A stretch of 64,000 nt of DNA. Origin: Thalassolituus oleivorans MIL-1. GTDB taxonomy: Bacteria; Pseudomonadota; Gammaproteobacteria; Pseudomonadales; Oceanobacteraceae. Both the position numbers and the translations under genes were made by a program. The notes below the pieces were generated by a model. That model was not told the origin of the DNA, did not search any database, and worked only from the letters and a program-made list of their open reading frames with translations. The stretch is from the NCBI RefSeq assembly GCF_000355675.1, contig NC_020888.1:2002883-2066882 (forward strand). The letters run 5' to 3'. Numbering within the stretch: position 1 is the stretch's first letter; each line of letters opens with the position of its first letter. Below are positions 9,481-18,538 of the stretch, piece by piece.

Positions 9481-10144
9481 CTGGTAAGGCCTGCCATCCC
9501 CGACTGCGGCCAATATGCAGAGGCCAGCCTTCGACATCTAACAGTAAACCGCTGGCCGTAATTTCTTTAAGATAAACTCCGCGCACGATCAAATCACCTT
9601 CACTCCAATCTCTACCATTCATAGTTACACTGCGATTTTCTGGAATCGAGCTGTAGAGATGACCGCTGATTTCTAATGTTGGTAGTCGCTGCAATACTTC
9701 AATGGGTGGTAATGATCGAGGTTTTTCACCAACATTGTCTGCTAATCCAGAAACACGAACCGTATCAGGCTCTTTCTGCGTTGCTAAAATCACCGCATTA
9801 GGAGCTGGCAATTCAACGTCTGCAGAAGTTTCGACGCTCAACGCCTCCTCGTTTTGAACCGTTAACGACTGCTCAATTGGCGCTATAGATGTTGGCGTTA
9901 GATCCACTTCGCTAGTAATTTCATTATCGTTAACTGGCGCGGAACCGTAGCGCGGGAATACCCACCAAAATAATATAATTGCTAATACAATTCCGGCTAA
10001 CAACGCTGTCAGCATCCATGGCAGTGATGGCCCGGCAGATATGTTTTTAGCGACAATCGGCACATACGGAGCACCAACATTTTCCGTATTTTCTCGCTGG
10101 CGTTCGGCTTCGGATTTTTTTAGTGCTTCTAAAATATAAGACAT
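9470..10144 (-). CDS. gspB: GspB, type II secretion accessory protein
   Basis: Partner of the ExeA/GspA ATPase in inserting the secretin GspD through peptidoglycan. The 224-residue protein begins MSYILEALKKSEAERQR, the hallmark cytoplasmic start of GspB. One membrane helix lies near residues 38-62 (PWMLTALLAGIVLAIILFW), followed by an acidic periplasmic linker, and a C-terminal GspB domain at about 165-224 (LPTLEISGHLYSS, RSVTMNGRDWSEGDLI, GLLLDVEGWPLHI). It starts two bases after the exeA stop and its own stop overlaps the dinG start, so all three are probably one transcript. The rest of the type II secretion system is not in this window. Confidence 0.92.
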   Translation of the reverse strand: MSYILEALKKSEAERQRENTENVGAPYVPIVAKNISAGPSLPWMLTALLAGIVLAIILFWWVFPRYGSAPVNDNEITSEVDLTPTSIAPIEQSLTVQNEEALSVETSADVELPAPNAVILATQKEPDTVRVSGLADNVGEKPRSLPPIEVLQRLPTLEISGHLYSSIPENRSVTMNGRDWSEGDLIVRGVYLKEITASGLLLDVEGWPLHIGRSRGWQALPDVR

Positions 10145-10146
10145 GC

Positions 10147-11601
10147 TTATTGCGCCCCGCGCTGCATATGCAACAAAGTTCTTGGACCTATAATACGATC
10201 AGGCTTCAGTTCTTCACCCTGCTGAAATTTACCGACAGCTTCTGCCAATATTGGATCATAATAATCGTCGTCCATGATCACAGCCTTACCGCCAGGTCCG
10301 ATGCTTTGCCAATCTTGATTCCAAGTTACTCCAAGCCTCTGACGGACCCAGCTAACGACCCCTGAACGTTGCCCAGGGCGAACTAAACCGCTGTATCCAT
10401 CTAAACGTCGCCAGAGTATTACGGCTTCTCCTGTATAGTCAGTAACACTGGCATCTAATAGCACCCAACCACGATTAAGACTGCGTACGGCTGTCGGTTG
10501 CTGCAATGATCTTAATTCAAGCAAACTCCAGTCTGCCCACAGGCATTCATAGCCAAGATCTGGCATGGCGATGCAAGTTTCAGCATTTACGCCTTGAGAT
10601 TGAGCAAGCATTTTAATCGGATCGTTGGTTGGATTCAGACCAGTAATCATTTTATTGATCGTATCTCGCTGGCTATAAACGCCAGCCGCTAAACCCACTA
10701 ACGATAAGAGAAGGAGTAAAGTACCGATGACGGTTTTAAATCGAAATGGCGACGATTGAGTCACTGATGCACTCTTTTGCGGGTCTCCTAACACTTCACG
10801 CACAGCCTGATTCGCGATAGATCGGGTAACCAGTGCTTTACTCGAAGCGTATGCGCCAAGTAAGCTCCTATCTGCCAAGCTATTGATTAAACGTGGCACT
10901 CCCCGACTAGCTTGCCAAATAACCTTTACTGCAGCGGCATCAAATAAAGATACTGATTCAGGTTCAAGTGTTCGGCGTGCGCATTGGACTCTGTGATCCA
11001 AATATGCGCGACATTCAGCCAACGATAATAAATTCAGATGATAGCGAGCCGTAATACGCTGATTTAACTGGCGTAAGTCGTATCGCTGTAAAATATCACG
11101 CAACTCCGGTTGACCTACCAAAATTAACGTAAGTAATTTTTCTTTGTCTGTTTCTAAATTGGTCAGCAGCCTTACTTGTTCCAACAAAGAAGCAGGCATG
11201 CACTGGGCTTCATCAATAACGCAGATAACACGATGGCGCTTAGCGTAACAACGCAACAAAGCTTCGTTGAGAACAGCGTACAAGGATTTCAGAGTAGCAT
11301 CTTCGGTATATTCAACCGCCAATTCGTCACATAAACTTTGCAGCAATTCAAGCGGTGATAATTGTGGATTAAAAATGTAGGCAAGATGTGTATGCTCTGG
11401 CAACTGTTGCATAAAAGCGCGGCACAATGTCGTCTTACCCGCGCCCACTTCACCCGTTAAACAAATTAAACCGCCGTGCCCCGTATGAGCATAACTAAGA
11501 TGCGCCAAGGCTTCCTGATGCCCTTGCGATGGGAATAAGAATTCTGGATCTGGAGCGATCGTAAAAGGTAGCCGTTGAAAACCAAAGTACTCGAGGTACA
11601 T
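10147..11601 (-). CDS. gspA: ExeA/GspA AAA ATPase, type II secretion secretin-assembly factor
   Basis: The 484-residue protein starts MYLEYFGFQRLPFTIAPDP, the typical ExeA opening. The N-terminal AAA domain has Walker A TGEVGAGKTT near 46-55 and Walker B VICVIDEAQ near 140, with sensor/arginine segments after it. A single membrane helix lies near 280-300 (VIGTLLLLLSLVGLAAGVY). The periplasmic part contains a peptidoglycan-binding domain near the C-terminus (AVGKFQQGEELKPDRIIGPRT). In Aeromonas, ExeA with ExeB remodels peptidoglycan to allow the secretin to assemble. It is the first gene of the exeA-gspB-dinG unit, and about 100 bp upstream holds its promoter region. Confidence 0.93.
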   Translation of the reverse strand: MYLEYFGFQRLPFTIAPDPEFLFPSQGHQEALAHLSYAHTGHGGLICLTGEVGAGKTTLCRAFMQQLPEHTHLAYIFNPQLSPLELLQSLCDELAVEYTEDATLKSLYAVLNEALLRCYAKRHRVICVIDEAQCMPASLLEQVRLLTNLETDKEKLLTLILVGQPELRDILQRYDLRQLNQRITARYHLNLLSLAECRAYLDHRVQCARRTLEPESVSLFDAAAVKVIWQASRGVPRLINSLADRSLLGAYASSKALVTRSIANQAVREVLGDPQKSASVTQSSPFRFKTVIGTLLLLLSLVGLAAGVYSQRDTINKMITGLNPTNDPIKMLAQSQGVNAETCIAMPDLGYECLWADWSLLELRSLQQPTAVRSLNRGWVLLDASVTDYTGEAVILWRRLDGYSGLVRPGQRSGVVSWVRQRLGVTWNQDWQSIGPGGKAVIMDDDYYDPILAEAVGKFQQGEELKPDRIIGPRTLLHMQRGAQ

Positions 11602-11700
11602 GCCGTATCCGTGGAAATATTTTGAAGGCGCATGATAGCGGATTTTGGATAAAACCGCAGGCGTTACCAGTGCCTCATGTCTGAGTATTAAACGACAGCC

Positions 11701-12729
11701 CTACCAAGGCAAGCTAACACCGAGAGTTACTTCGGCATCACGAGCGTAATGAATACGCCGATCATCAGAAATCACATCAAGCTGAAAGTAGCGATTATGA
11801 ACATGCAGACCGAATTGATTGGTGCTGTATATCGATGCACCAAGATCAATTTTATCCAACGACCAAAACTTAGCGAGACTCAAACGCTCATAACGACCAT
11901 GCATGGTCCCTGCGAGAGCTAATCCTAGTGGTTGGTAAATAAGTCTTGCTTTGCTGGTGACAGGGATGGTCTCAACTAACCTCTCTTGACCAGATCGACC
12001 GGAAGCTGAGCTACTGCTGGTGCACACTGTTTCGTCAACACTACCGAGGTTAACACACCCTTTATTAAAAGCTGCATCCTCGAACACCCAGCGATTAAAC
12101 AAATCATTGAATTCGTAATCCACTGCCCATTGATCAGTAATTTGCCAATCACCAGCAATAGACAAACTCACCCCAGTACCTTCCGGCACATCGGCTTTAT
12201 AGTTTAGAACCTTATCTTCATCAAAGTATGAATTGAGCTCTACTGAAACATTACGCCCCGTACCATCAAATGACACACCGTTTAATTGACCAAACTGAAA
12301 ATGACCAACTTTATAAACAGCCAACTTTGGTGTCATCTGCCAGCGCTCGCCTTCAAATCGATGGCCAAAGCGCAATCCTTGAGCCTCTAGGACTTTAGCA
12401 CTGAGCTCTATTTGATCTTGGGATGTACGCTCATTTCCTTGATCTAAATCTCGGTACCAAGCCGCCGTATCTGGGCTAAATGTCAAATAGTAATACCAAC
12501 GAGTTTCTCGTTCTAATATCCAACTGTTTACATCAACACCAATCACTGCCGATGCGTTGGCATAGGCATAATCGCCGCTTTTGAAAGTACTATCCCAACC
12601 ATCGATCATATCGCCAATTGGAACAGGCTCTGAGCTAGCTTCTACATCCAAGTAACTGTATATCCTACCGTCGGCATGGGCTATACAACTCGCACATAGA
12701 AACAGCCCAGCAGTGATATTAACTCTCAC
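11701..12729 (-). CDS. Predicted outer-membrane beta-barrel protein coupled to a large lipoprotein gene
   Basis: I do not recognise the family. The frame is open from 12789, but the best signal peptide starts at the GTG at 12729: MRVNITAGLFLCASCIAHA, cleaved before DG, giving 342 residues. Another candidate is the ATG at 12747. The mature part has alternating polar and aromatic residues over ~300 residues (RETRWYYYLTFSP, KLAVYKVGHFQFG, GLHVHNRYFQLDV) and ends VTLGVSLPW with an aromatic last residue, all usual for an outer-membrane barrel. One cysteine pair (KGCVNLGSVDETVC) could form a disulphide. Its start overlaps the end of the 974-residue lipoprotein gene by 11 bp, so the two are translationally coupled and probably work together. 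Confidence 0.55.
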   Translation of the reverse strand: MRVNITAGLFLCASCIAHADGRIYSYLDVEASSEPVPIGDMIDGWDSTFKSGDYAYANASAVIGVDVNSWILERETRWYYYLTFSPDTAAWYRDLDQGNERTSQDQIELSAKVLEAQGLRFGHRFEGERWQMTPKLAVYKVGHFQFGQLNGVSFDGTGRNVSVELNSYFDEDKVLNYKADVPEGTGVSLSIAGDWQITDQWAVDYEFNDLFNRWVFEDAAFNKGCVNLGSVDETVCTSSSSASGRSGQERLVETIPVTSKARLIYQPLGLALAGTMHGRYERLSLAKFWSLDKIDLGASIYSTNQFGLHVHNRYFQLDVISDDRRIHYARDAEVTLGVSLPW

Positions 12730-15643
12730 CAAGCATAATCCAAGTACCATCAACGTAACGAACGATATAAACACCCGGACGCTCTTCACGGATCGTTGCC
12801 ATCAGCGAACCGCGATAGCGCAAATAGGCAACCGCCTCGCAATCATCGCCAGATACTAATTCATCGCGATTGTAGGCGCCGCACGCATTGTTGGTATCGC
12901 CAACGCTGTACTCAACACGAGATGTTGAAAGCAACCCTATCGACTCTGCAGCACCAAATAAGGTGACTCCGCTACGCAAAACAACCAGTGATCCCACCTC
13001 GATATTCACATTTGACGTTTCTGAATACTCAACAAGATAAGAAATATTAAAACTTTGGGCGTTAGCTCCCGTAGGGATATTCGATAAAATATAATCGTAG
13101 TCATAACCAAAGACTGTGGTTACTTCGAAATAATCTTTAACTTTACGAATTAATGACGTGTCTAAAATCGTCGGTGTCAGCTCTCGGTTTTCTACGTCAG
13201 TAACGTAATTCGCGGTCGCTGTTAAATACAATGCTCCAATCCCGAGCTGATAGGTGTTTTCTAATACACCATCGAAGGCAACTTCAACATCTTCTGCAAA
13301 TGGAATAAGCAAACCATCAGCGTCCGTAGGCAACGTAATTTTGTAGCCCCCCTGAGCTGCCACTTCGTGATAGTCAAGTACGCCTCCCTCAAATTGCAAC
13401 TGCAAGAAATCATCGAGATTAGTTATCCCTCCGACTCGGGTAATAGAACCACAAGCGAGTTCCTCTCGTGCGGTGATGTCAGCGGTATCGGACATAGTAC
13501 AAATCTGGAGATTACTGGCGTCTAAGCTGGCGTTATATGGAAAGATCCTATAGCGTCCAATACTTCCGCCTGCAATGGCAATATCGATATATTCCGCCGT
13601 TTCAACAGTATCATCAGAAGTCGAGTCGGTAGCGCCTGTATCAGTCGTTACTTGTTCCGTCGAGCGGTAGAAAGTAGCTAAATCAGATACATTTGTAACC
13701 AGAGCACTTTCTGGGCGCTTAATGAAAAGATTACTGAATTCCGGCCACTTAGAATCGGCATAATAAACGTTTCCGTTTACAGTAGACGCCTCCATTATCA
13801 AGCTTGTGTAATTTTGTAGAGTAGACGTCCCTCCAGTACTATTGGAAATTTCGCCTAAATCCTCACCGCTAGATCGCAACCAAAAAACTACTGCTGTAGG
13901 GTTATAATGAACCTCAACTGCAGAATCATATGGGTCAGAAACGCCAAACAAGCTGGTCTCAAATAGAACTTCTACTTCATGGGGTTCATCATTAATGGCG
14001 ACATTAAGTTTCACCGAAGGCCAAGCAACGTCTATACCGCCTGCCTCATCAGTAGAAAATGCTGGAGGCACTTCATAATGGCTATTGTAAATTAAACGGA
14101 AATGCGGACGCTCTTCAACATCGATCGAGTTAGTTGATGTATCGAACGTTACGTTAGTAGCATCCGTTGTAGCAGTTGCATTTAATGCTAAGAAGCCCTC
14201 GGTATAAACGTCAAATGCCAAATAGGTTGTAATTGAGTTTTCAACAATACTACCCGTGTCTAAAGCATCATAAGACAGGGTTAATGTACCGCTTATAGAT
14301 ACCGTCTTATCACTCGCAGAATATACTAGGGAACGACCATTAGTGGTCGTAGAACTAGCGCAGGTGGTCGAGCTATTGAGACAATCGAGATAATAAGAAA
14401 TACCGTCACGAACATCTTGTAACACAGCGTCTAATTGTGGAGAAATAGCATTATAAACATTCGTGTAACCATCATAATAAAGCTCTAAAGAGTCAGCATA
14501 ACCGCCATCAATAAAACTAACCTCATTCGGATTATCACCTTTAAAGTTCAAGAAACGTTTATTAAGGTCTGTAATAAATGTCTTTGATTTCTCCAAGCTG
14601 GTTTGCCAAGACGCGAGTGATTCTGGCACATCAATTTGGACAGCAGTTAATTCACCATCAATAAAACTAGCAGCACGATTACGCAACAAGGTACTTGCAC
14701 GATCAGCTTCCGCAGGAACAATCGTGTTTACGGATTCTAGATAAGCAATGTTGGCGTCGAGTATGTCTGCAGCCGCTTCTGTTAACTCGTACAGTGACAC
14801 TTCACTGCTCGCAGTATTTTTCTGGAAAATCTGACCTTGATTCAGCAGAAACTCTTCGAGAACTAAATTTACAGCTGCGTAATAATCAATATCACGATCC
14901 ACAGCAAGTTTTTGCACAGCTGCCACATAAGCGCCGTACATTATCCCTTCTTCCAGCATTGAACTCGCCAGAGTTGTTTCGAATGCTAAACTCGCCGGGG
15001 AAATAGGAGTCGCCGAAATAATATCGCTAATACCAAACATTTCTGATACATGTAAATTAGCAATCTCGATAGAGTATTCCGAATAAAAACCCGTCTTCTC
15101 AGTATCGGTCGTGTTATCGCCATTAGCATCAATATAAACAGTGGTTGCGAGTGAGCTGGCCAAATCGGTAATCCAATTGATGTTCACCCGCATAGCTTCA
15201 AGTGACTCACCTACCGCCGCACGAATTTGATAATCCGTATCCAATGGCACATCACCCTTGTAGGCTACAGCACCGCAACCATCAACCAACTCACATTTGT
15301 AAGTAGTTCGTCCATCTTTGTTTTCAGCAATCAAAATAAGCGGCGCACCGACATAAGATGTTGCCAAGTTAACTTGATAAAACCCAGTGGTAAGCGAGCT
15401 GGTCGTTACTTGCCCCTTGAAGCTGACGTTGCCGTTGGCATCTACCTCGGTATCCGGCTGCCCCTCATAATCCAGAGGCACAGCATGCACCTTCGATAAG
15501 CTAATATCACTAGCGCCGACGTAACCAGTTAGAAATGTGTTGTCGTCGACAGTACCGCCTTTTGTTGAACTGGAATTACCACTACATGAGGTGACGAGAG
15601 CGGCGGCTAGGGCCAACAAGGTTAAGCGTGAGATTGATTTCAT
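12719..15643 (-). CDS. Large lipoprotein of unknown function (paralogue A)
   Basis: A 974-residue protein with a lipoprotein signal peptide: SRLTLLALAAALVTSC, lipobox VTSC with Cys20 acylated, then a serine-rich linker. The mature protein is acidic and rich in T, S, Y and D, with no enzyme motif I can name. Landmarks shared with the gene at 18539-21493 include paired cysteines (KCELVDGC), WITDLASSLA, GFYSEYSIEI...SEMFGISDI, GIMYGAYVAAVQKLA, NQGQIFQ, YYLDCLNSSTTC and a conserved end, YIVRYVDGTWIMLG. The residue after Cys20 is serine, which does not signal inner-membrane retention, so outer membrane or cell surface is likely. The barrel-like gene follows with an 11-bp overlap. Function unknown; surface adhesin, binding protein or polymer processing are open options. 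Confidence 0.75.
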   Translation of the reverse strand: MKSISRLTLLALAAALVTSCSGNSSSTKGGTVDDNTFLTGYVGASDISLSKVHAVPLDYEGQPDTEVDANGNVSFKGQVTTSSLTTGFYQVNLATSYVGAPLILIAENKDGRTTYKCELVDGCGAVAYKGDVPLDTDYQIRAAVGESLEAMRVNINWITDLASSLATTVYIDANGDNTTDTEKTGFYSEYSIEIANLHVSEMFGISDIISATPISPASLAFETTLASSMLEEGIMYGAYVAAVQKLAVDRDIDYYAAVNLVLEEFLLNQGQIFQKNTASSEVSLYELTEAAADILDANIAYLESVNTIVPAEADRASTLLRNRAASFIDGELTAVQIDVPESLASWQTSLEKSKTFITDLNKRFLNFKGDNPNEVSFIDGGYADSLELYYDGYTNVYNAISPQLDAVLQDVRDGISYYLDCLNSSTTCASSTTTNGRSLVYSASDKTVSISGTLTLSYDALDTGSIVENSITTYLAFDVYTEGFLALNATATTDATNVTFDTSTNSIDVEERPHFRLIYNSHYEVPPAFSTDEAGGIDVAWPSVKLNVAINDEPHEVEVLFETSLFGVSDPYDSAVEVHYNPTAVVFWLRSSGEDLGEISNSTGGTSTLQNYTSLIMEASTVNGNVYYADSKWPEFSNLFIKRPESALVTNVSDLATFYRSTEQVTTDTGATDSTSDDTVETAEYIDIAIAGGSIGRYRIFPYNASLDASNLQICTMSDTADITAREELACGSITRVGGITNLDDFLQLQFEGGVLDYHEVAAQGGYKITLPTDADGLLIPFAEDVEVAFDGVLENTYQLGIGALYLTATANYVTDVENRELTPTILDTSLIRKVKDYFEVTTVFGYDYDYILSNIPTGANAQSFNISYLVEYSETSNVNIEVGSLVVLRSGVTLFGAAESIGLLSTSRVEYSVGDTNNACGAYNRDELVSGDDCEAVAYLRYRGSLMATIREERPGVYIVRYVDGTWIMLGES

Positions 15644-15734
15644 ATTATTCTTTTACTCATTATGACTGAGTTCATTGTAACTATGCCTATGACACAGAAT
15701 AGCGAATAGTGTTCTGTTTACGACGATTTTACAT

Positions 15735-15762
15735 AAAAAAACCCGGCAGTTGCCGGGTTTTT
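15735..15762 (-). terminator. Rho-independent terminator of glcB
   Basis: A-run, ACCCGGCA, a two-base loop, TGCCGGGT and T-run lie just past the glcB stop codon. It works on the minus strand; the run on the other side would also allow plus-strand function, although no plus-strand gene precedes it. Confidence 0.92.
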
Positions 15763-15789
15763 GTCTAAGAAGGTCAAGAGCCTTACAAA

Positions 15790-17967
15790 TTACTGCGCAG
15801 CTTTGAACTTTAGACGGTATGCATGTAGCAATGGCTCAGTGTAACCGCTAGGTTGCTCTTTGCCTTTAAATATCAAATCTGACGCAGCTTGGAAGGCAAT
15901 ACCATCAAAACCAGGCGCCATCGCAATGTAAGCTGGATCATTAGCATTCTGACCATCAACCACAACAGCCATACGCTTCAAGCCATCTTCAACTTGCGCA
16001 CGAGTACAGATACCGTGCTCTAACCAGTTAGCGATGTGCTGAGAAGAGATACGCAGTGTCGCACGGTCTTCCATCAAACCTACGTTGTTGATATCAGGTA
16101 CTTTTGAGCAACCAACACCTGCATCAACCCAGCGAACAACATAACCTAAGATACCTTGGCAGTTGTTGTCGATTTCTTTCTGAACCTGTTCAGCAGTCAA
16201 TGCAGAGGCTTGTTCAGCAGTCATCAGTGGGATAGTCAAGATATCGTCGACAGACGCGTGTTCACGGCTCTTCAATTCATTTTGAACGGCAAATACATCA
16301 ACCAAGTGATAATGCATTGCGTGCAAAGTAGCGGCTGTTGGTGATGGAACCCAAGCCGTGTTCGCACCCGCTTTAGGATGAACAATCTTCTGTTCCATCA
16401 TTTGACCCATTTCATCTGGAATTGGCCACATGCCTTTACCGATCTGCGAACGACCTTGCAGGCCAGTTTCTAAACCTGTGTCAACGTTCCAGTTTTCGTA
16501 AGCATTGATCCAAGTCTGCTGCTTCATCGTGGTCTTAGGTACAAAAGGACCCGCCAACATTGAAGTATGGATTTCGTCACCAGTACGATCCAAGAAACCA
16601 GTATTAATGAACACTACGCGGTCTTTGGCGGCGCGGATACACTCTTTCAAGTTAACCGTGGTGCGACGCTCTTCATCCATAATGCCCACTTTCATAGTGA
16701 AGCGTGGCAAGCCAAGTGCGTCTTCGATACGGCCGAACAACTCGTTAGCAAATGCAACTTCTTCAGGACCGTGCATTTTTGGCTTAACGATGTTTACAGA
16801 GCCCGCAGTTGAGTTCTGGAATGGCGCATTGCCTTTCAAATCGTGAATAGCGATCAAAGTAGTGATCATGCCGTCCATGATACCTTCTGGAATTTCGCTA
16901 CCGTCAGCAATCAAAATTGCAGGGTTAGTCATCAAGTGACCAACGTTACGGATGAACAGCATCGAGCGACCTTTCAGCTTAACGGTTTCACCGTTCAAGC
17001 CCATGTACTCGCGATCAGGGTTCATGGTACGAGTGAAAGTCTGGCCACCTTTAGAAACTTCTTCTGCCAAATCACCTTTCATTAAGCCCAGCCAGTTGCC
17101 ATAAGTAACAACTTTATCTGCCGCATCTACCGCAGCAACTGAGTCTTCGCAATCCATGATGGTGGTTAAAGCCGCTTCCATCAATACGTCTTTAATACCC
17201 GCGGTATCAGTAGAACCAACAGGAGTAGAAGCGTCTACTTGAATTTCAAAATGCAGGCCATTGTTCTTCAATAAAATTGACGTAGGAGCAGCCATGTCGC
17301 CGTTAAAGCCAACTAGCTGAGAAGCGTCTTTCAAGCCAGTTGTTGAGCCGTCGGCTAATGTAACCACTAGCTTGCCTGCTTCAATTGCGTATTTGGTGCT
17401 ACCAACGTGATCGCCCGACGCCAACGGCGCAGCATCATTTAAGAAGCCACGAGCATAAGCGATAACTTTATCACCACGTACTTTGTTGTAGCCTTTGCCT
17501 TTCTCAGCACCGTTCTCTTCAGAAATAACGTTCGTGCCGTACAGTGCATCGTATAGAGAGCCCCAACGCGCATTGGCAGCGTTCAGTGCAAAACGCGCAT
17601 TCATAACAGGCACAACCAATTGAGGACCAGCCATTTGACCGATCTCAGGCTCTACACTTGCAGTTTCAGCTTCGAAAGCTGGGCCTTCAGGTAGCAAATA
17701 ACCGATTTCTTGCAGGAACGCTTTGTATTCAGCGTGATTGTGCGGCTGCCCTTTACGTTCGGTGTGATAGGCGTCGATCTTAGCTTGAAGATCATCACGC
17801 TTAGCAAGCAAGGCTTTGTTTTTTGGCGCTAATTCGTTAACTAATACATCGAACTCAGACCAGAATTTCTCTGCATCGATACCAGTACCAGGAATTGCCT
17901 TGTCGTTTACGAAATCGTAAAGCTCACGAGCAACTTGAATGCCACCCTTCTGAACGTAATCAGTCAT
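15790..17967 (-). CDS. glcB: Malate synthase G
   Basis: Condenses glyoxylate with acetyl-CoA to give malate in the glyoxylate shunt and glycolate pathway. The 725-residue length matches the single-chain G isoform. Recognisable stretches are the N-terminal [16 protein letters not shown], the active-site region [55 protein letters not shown] and [16 protein letters not shown], and C-terminal [10 protein letters not shown]-type elements. It is monocistronic, with an AGGCGA-type ribosome binding site and its own terminator, and is flanked on both sides by the two paralogous lipoprotein genes, which share no obvious metabolic link. It supports growth on acetate, fatty acids or alkanes. Confidence 0.97.
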   Translation of the reverse strand: MTDYVQKGGIQVARELYDFVNDKAIPGTGIDAEKFWSEFDVLVNELAPKNKALLAKRDDLQAKIDAYHTERKGQPHNHAEYKAFLQEIGYLLPEGPAFEAETASVEPEIGQMAGPQLVVPVMNARFALNAANARWGSLYDALYGTNVISEENGAEKGKGYNKVRGDKVIAYARGFLNDAAPLASGDHVGSTKYAIEAGKLVVTLADGSTTGLKDASQLVGFNGDMAAPTSILLKNNGLHFEIQVDASTPVGSTDTAGIKDVLMEAALTTIMDCEDSVAAVDAADKVVTYGNWLGLMKGDLAEEVSKGGQTFTRTMNPDREYMGLNGETVKLKGRSMLFIRNVGHLMTNPAILIADGSEIPEGIMDGMITTLIAIHDLKGNAPFQNSTAGSVNIVKPKMHGPEEVAFANELFGRIEDALGLPRFTMKVGIMDEERRTTVNLKECIRAAKDRVVFINTGFLDRTGDEIHTSMLAGPFVPKTTMKQQTWINAYENWNVDTGLETGLQGRSQIGKGMWPIPDEMGQMMEQKIVHPKAGANTAWVPSPTAATLHAMHYHLVDVFAVQNELKSREHASVDDILTIPLMTAEQASALTAEQVQKEIDNNCQGILGYVVRWVDAGVGCSKVPDINNVGLMEDRATLRISSQHIANWLEHGICTRAQVEDGLKRMAVVVDGQNANDPAYIAMAPGFDGIAFQAASDLIFKGKEQPSGYTEPLLHAYRLKFKAAQ

Positions 17968-18235
17968 TGTTTCGCCTCAATCAAGGGGCTCGGATTTCAA
18001 CCGAGCCACAGACCAATGTCACCCACTTATAAAGGTAGATAACGTGAAAATTTAAGGCTGCGGAGTATAACGCAAGTCATTCCGGACTGCTAATGGCTCG
18101 AGGCGGCCGTTGCTCTGGATTTTTATGCTGTGCCCCTTCTAGTTAACCACAATACAAATATACCTATACAAAACATATACAAAACTAATTCAGATATGAT
18201 ACAAGTAAATCTCAACTCAATCATGGAGATTGCAC
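17968..18235. promoter_or_regulatory. Divergent promoter region of glcB and the SutA-like gene
   Basis: 268 bases without a gene. The half near 18130-18220 is AT-rich with several TATA-like and TACAAA-like elements (TATACCTATACAAAACATAT), suited to promoters in both directions. I see no clear operator or riboswitch. Confidence 0.4.
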
Positions 18236-18448
18236 ATGGCATCTAAAAAGCACCCCCAAGCGCAGCTAGAAGACCGCCGTACTCAACTACAAAAGGATAT
18301 CGAAGCCTTTTTAGCAAAAGGTGGGCATATCGATCAGGTTGAAAGTGGTTTAAGTGGTGATAAGAGCGCCCCCGCTCACTCACTACAAGGTCAACGCCCG
18401 AATACTCAAGTAAGGATTCACAGCCCGATTTCTTATGGATCTTTCTAG
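18236..18448 (+). CDS. Small SutA-like protein (possible RNA polymerase-binding regulator)
   Basis: A 70-residue hydrophilic protein, ATG at 18236 with GGAG about 10 bases upstream. The core QLQKDIEAFLAKGGHIDQVE followed by a charged disordered stretch and an end ISYGSF matches the layout of Pseudomonas SutA: a helix, then FLxxGGxxxxVE, then a short flexible tail ending YGS. SutA binds RNA polymerase and raises housekeeping expression in slow growth. The acidic N-terminal tail of P. aeruginosa SutA is missing. The assignment rests on short motifs. The gene stands divergent to glcB and is followed by its own terminator. An in-frame TTG two codons earlier (18230) is a less likely start. Confidence 0.6.
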   Translation: MASKKHPQAQLEDRRTQLQKDIEAFLAKGGHIDQVESGLSGDKSAPAHSLQGQRPNTQVRIHSPISYGSF

Positions 18449-18471
18449 TCCATCGAGATATTCGGCAAAAC

Positions 18472-18507
18472 AAAAAGGGCCACTATCTGCTGATAGCGGC
18501 CCTTTTT
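18472..18507. terminator. Bidirectional terminator between the SutA-like gene and lipoprotein B
   Basis: Stem AAAAAGGGCC-x-CTATC, loop, GATAG-x-GGCCCTTTTT with a single mismatch. A-run and T-run on the two sides suit convergent termination. Confidence 0.88.
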
Positions 18508-18538
18508 ATTTAAGGCTGTTTAGGTTTTAGTAAACGCG

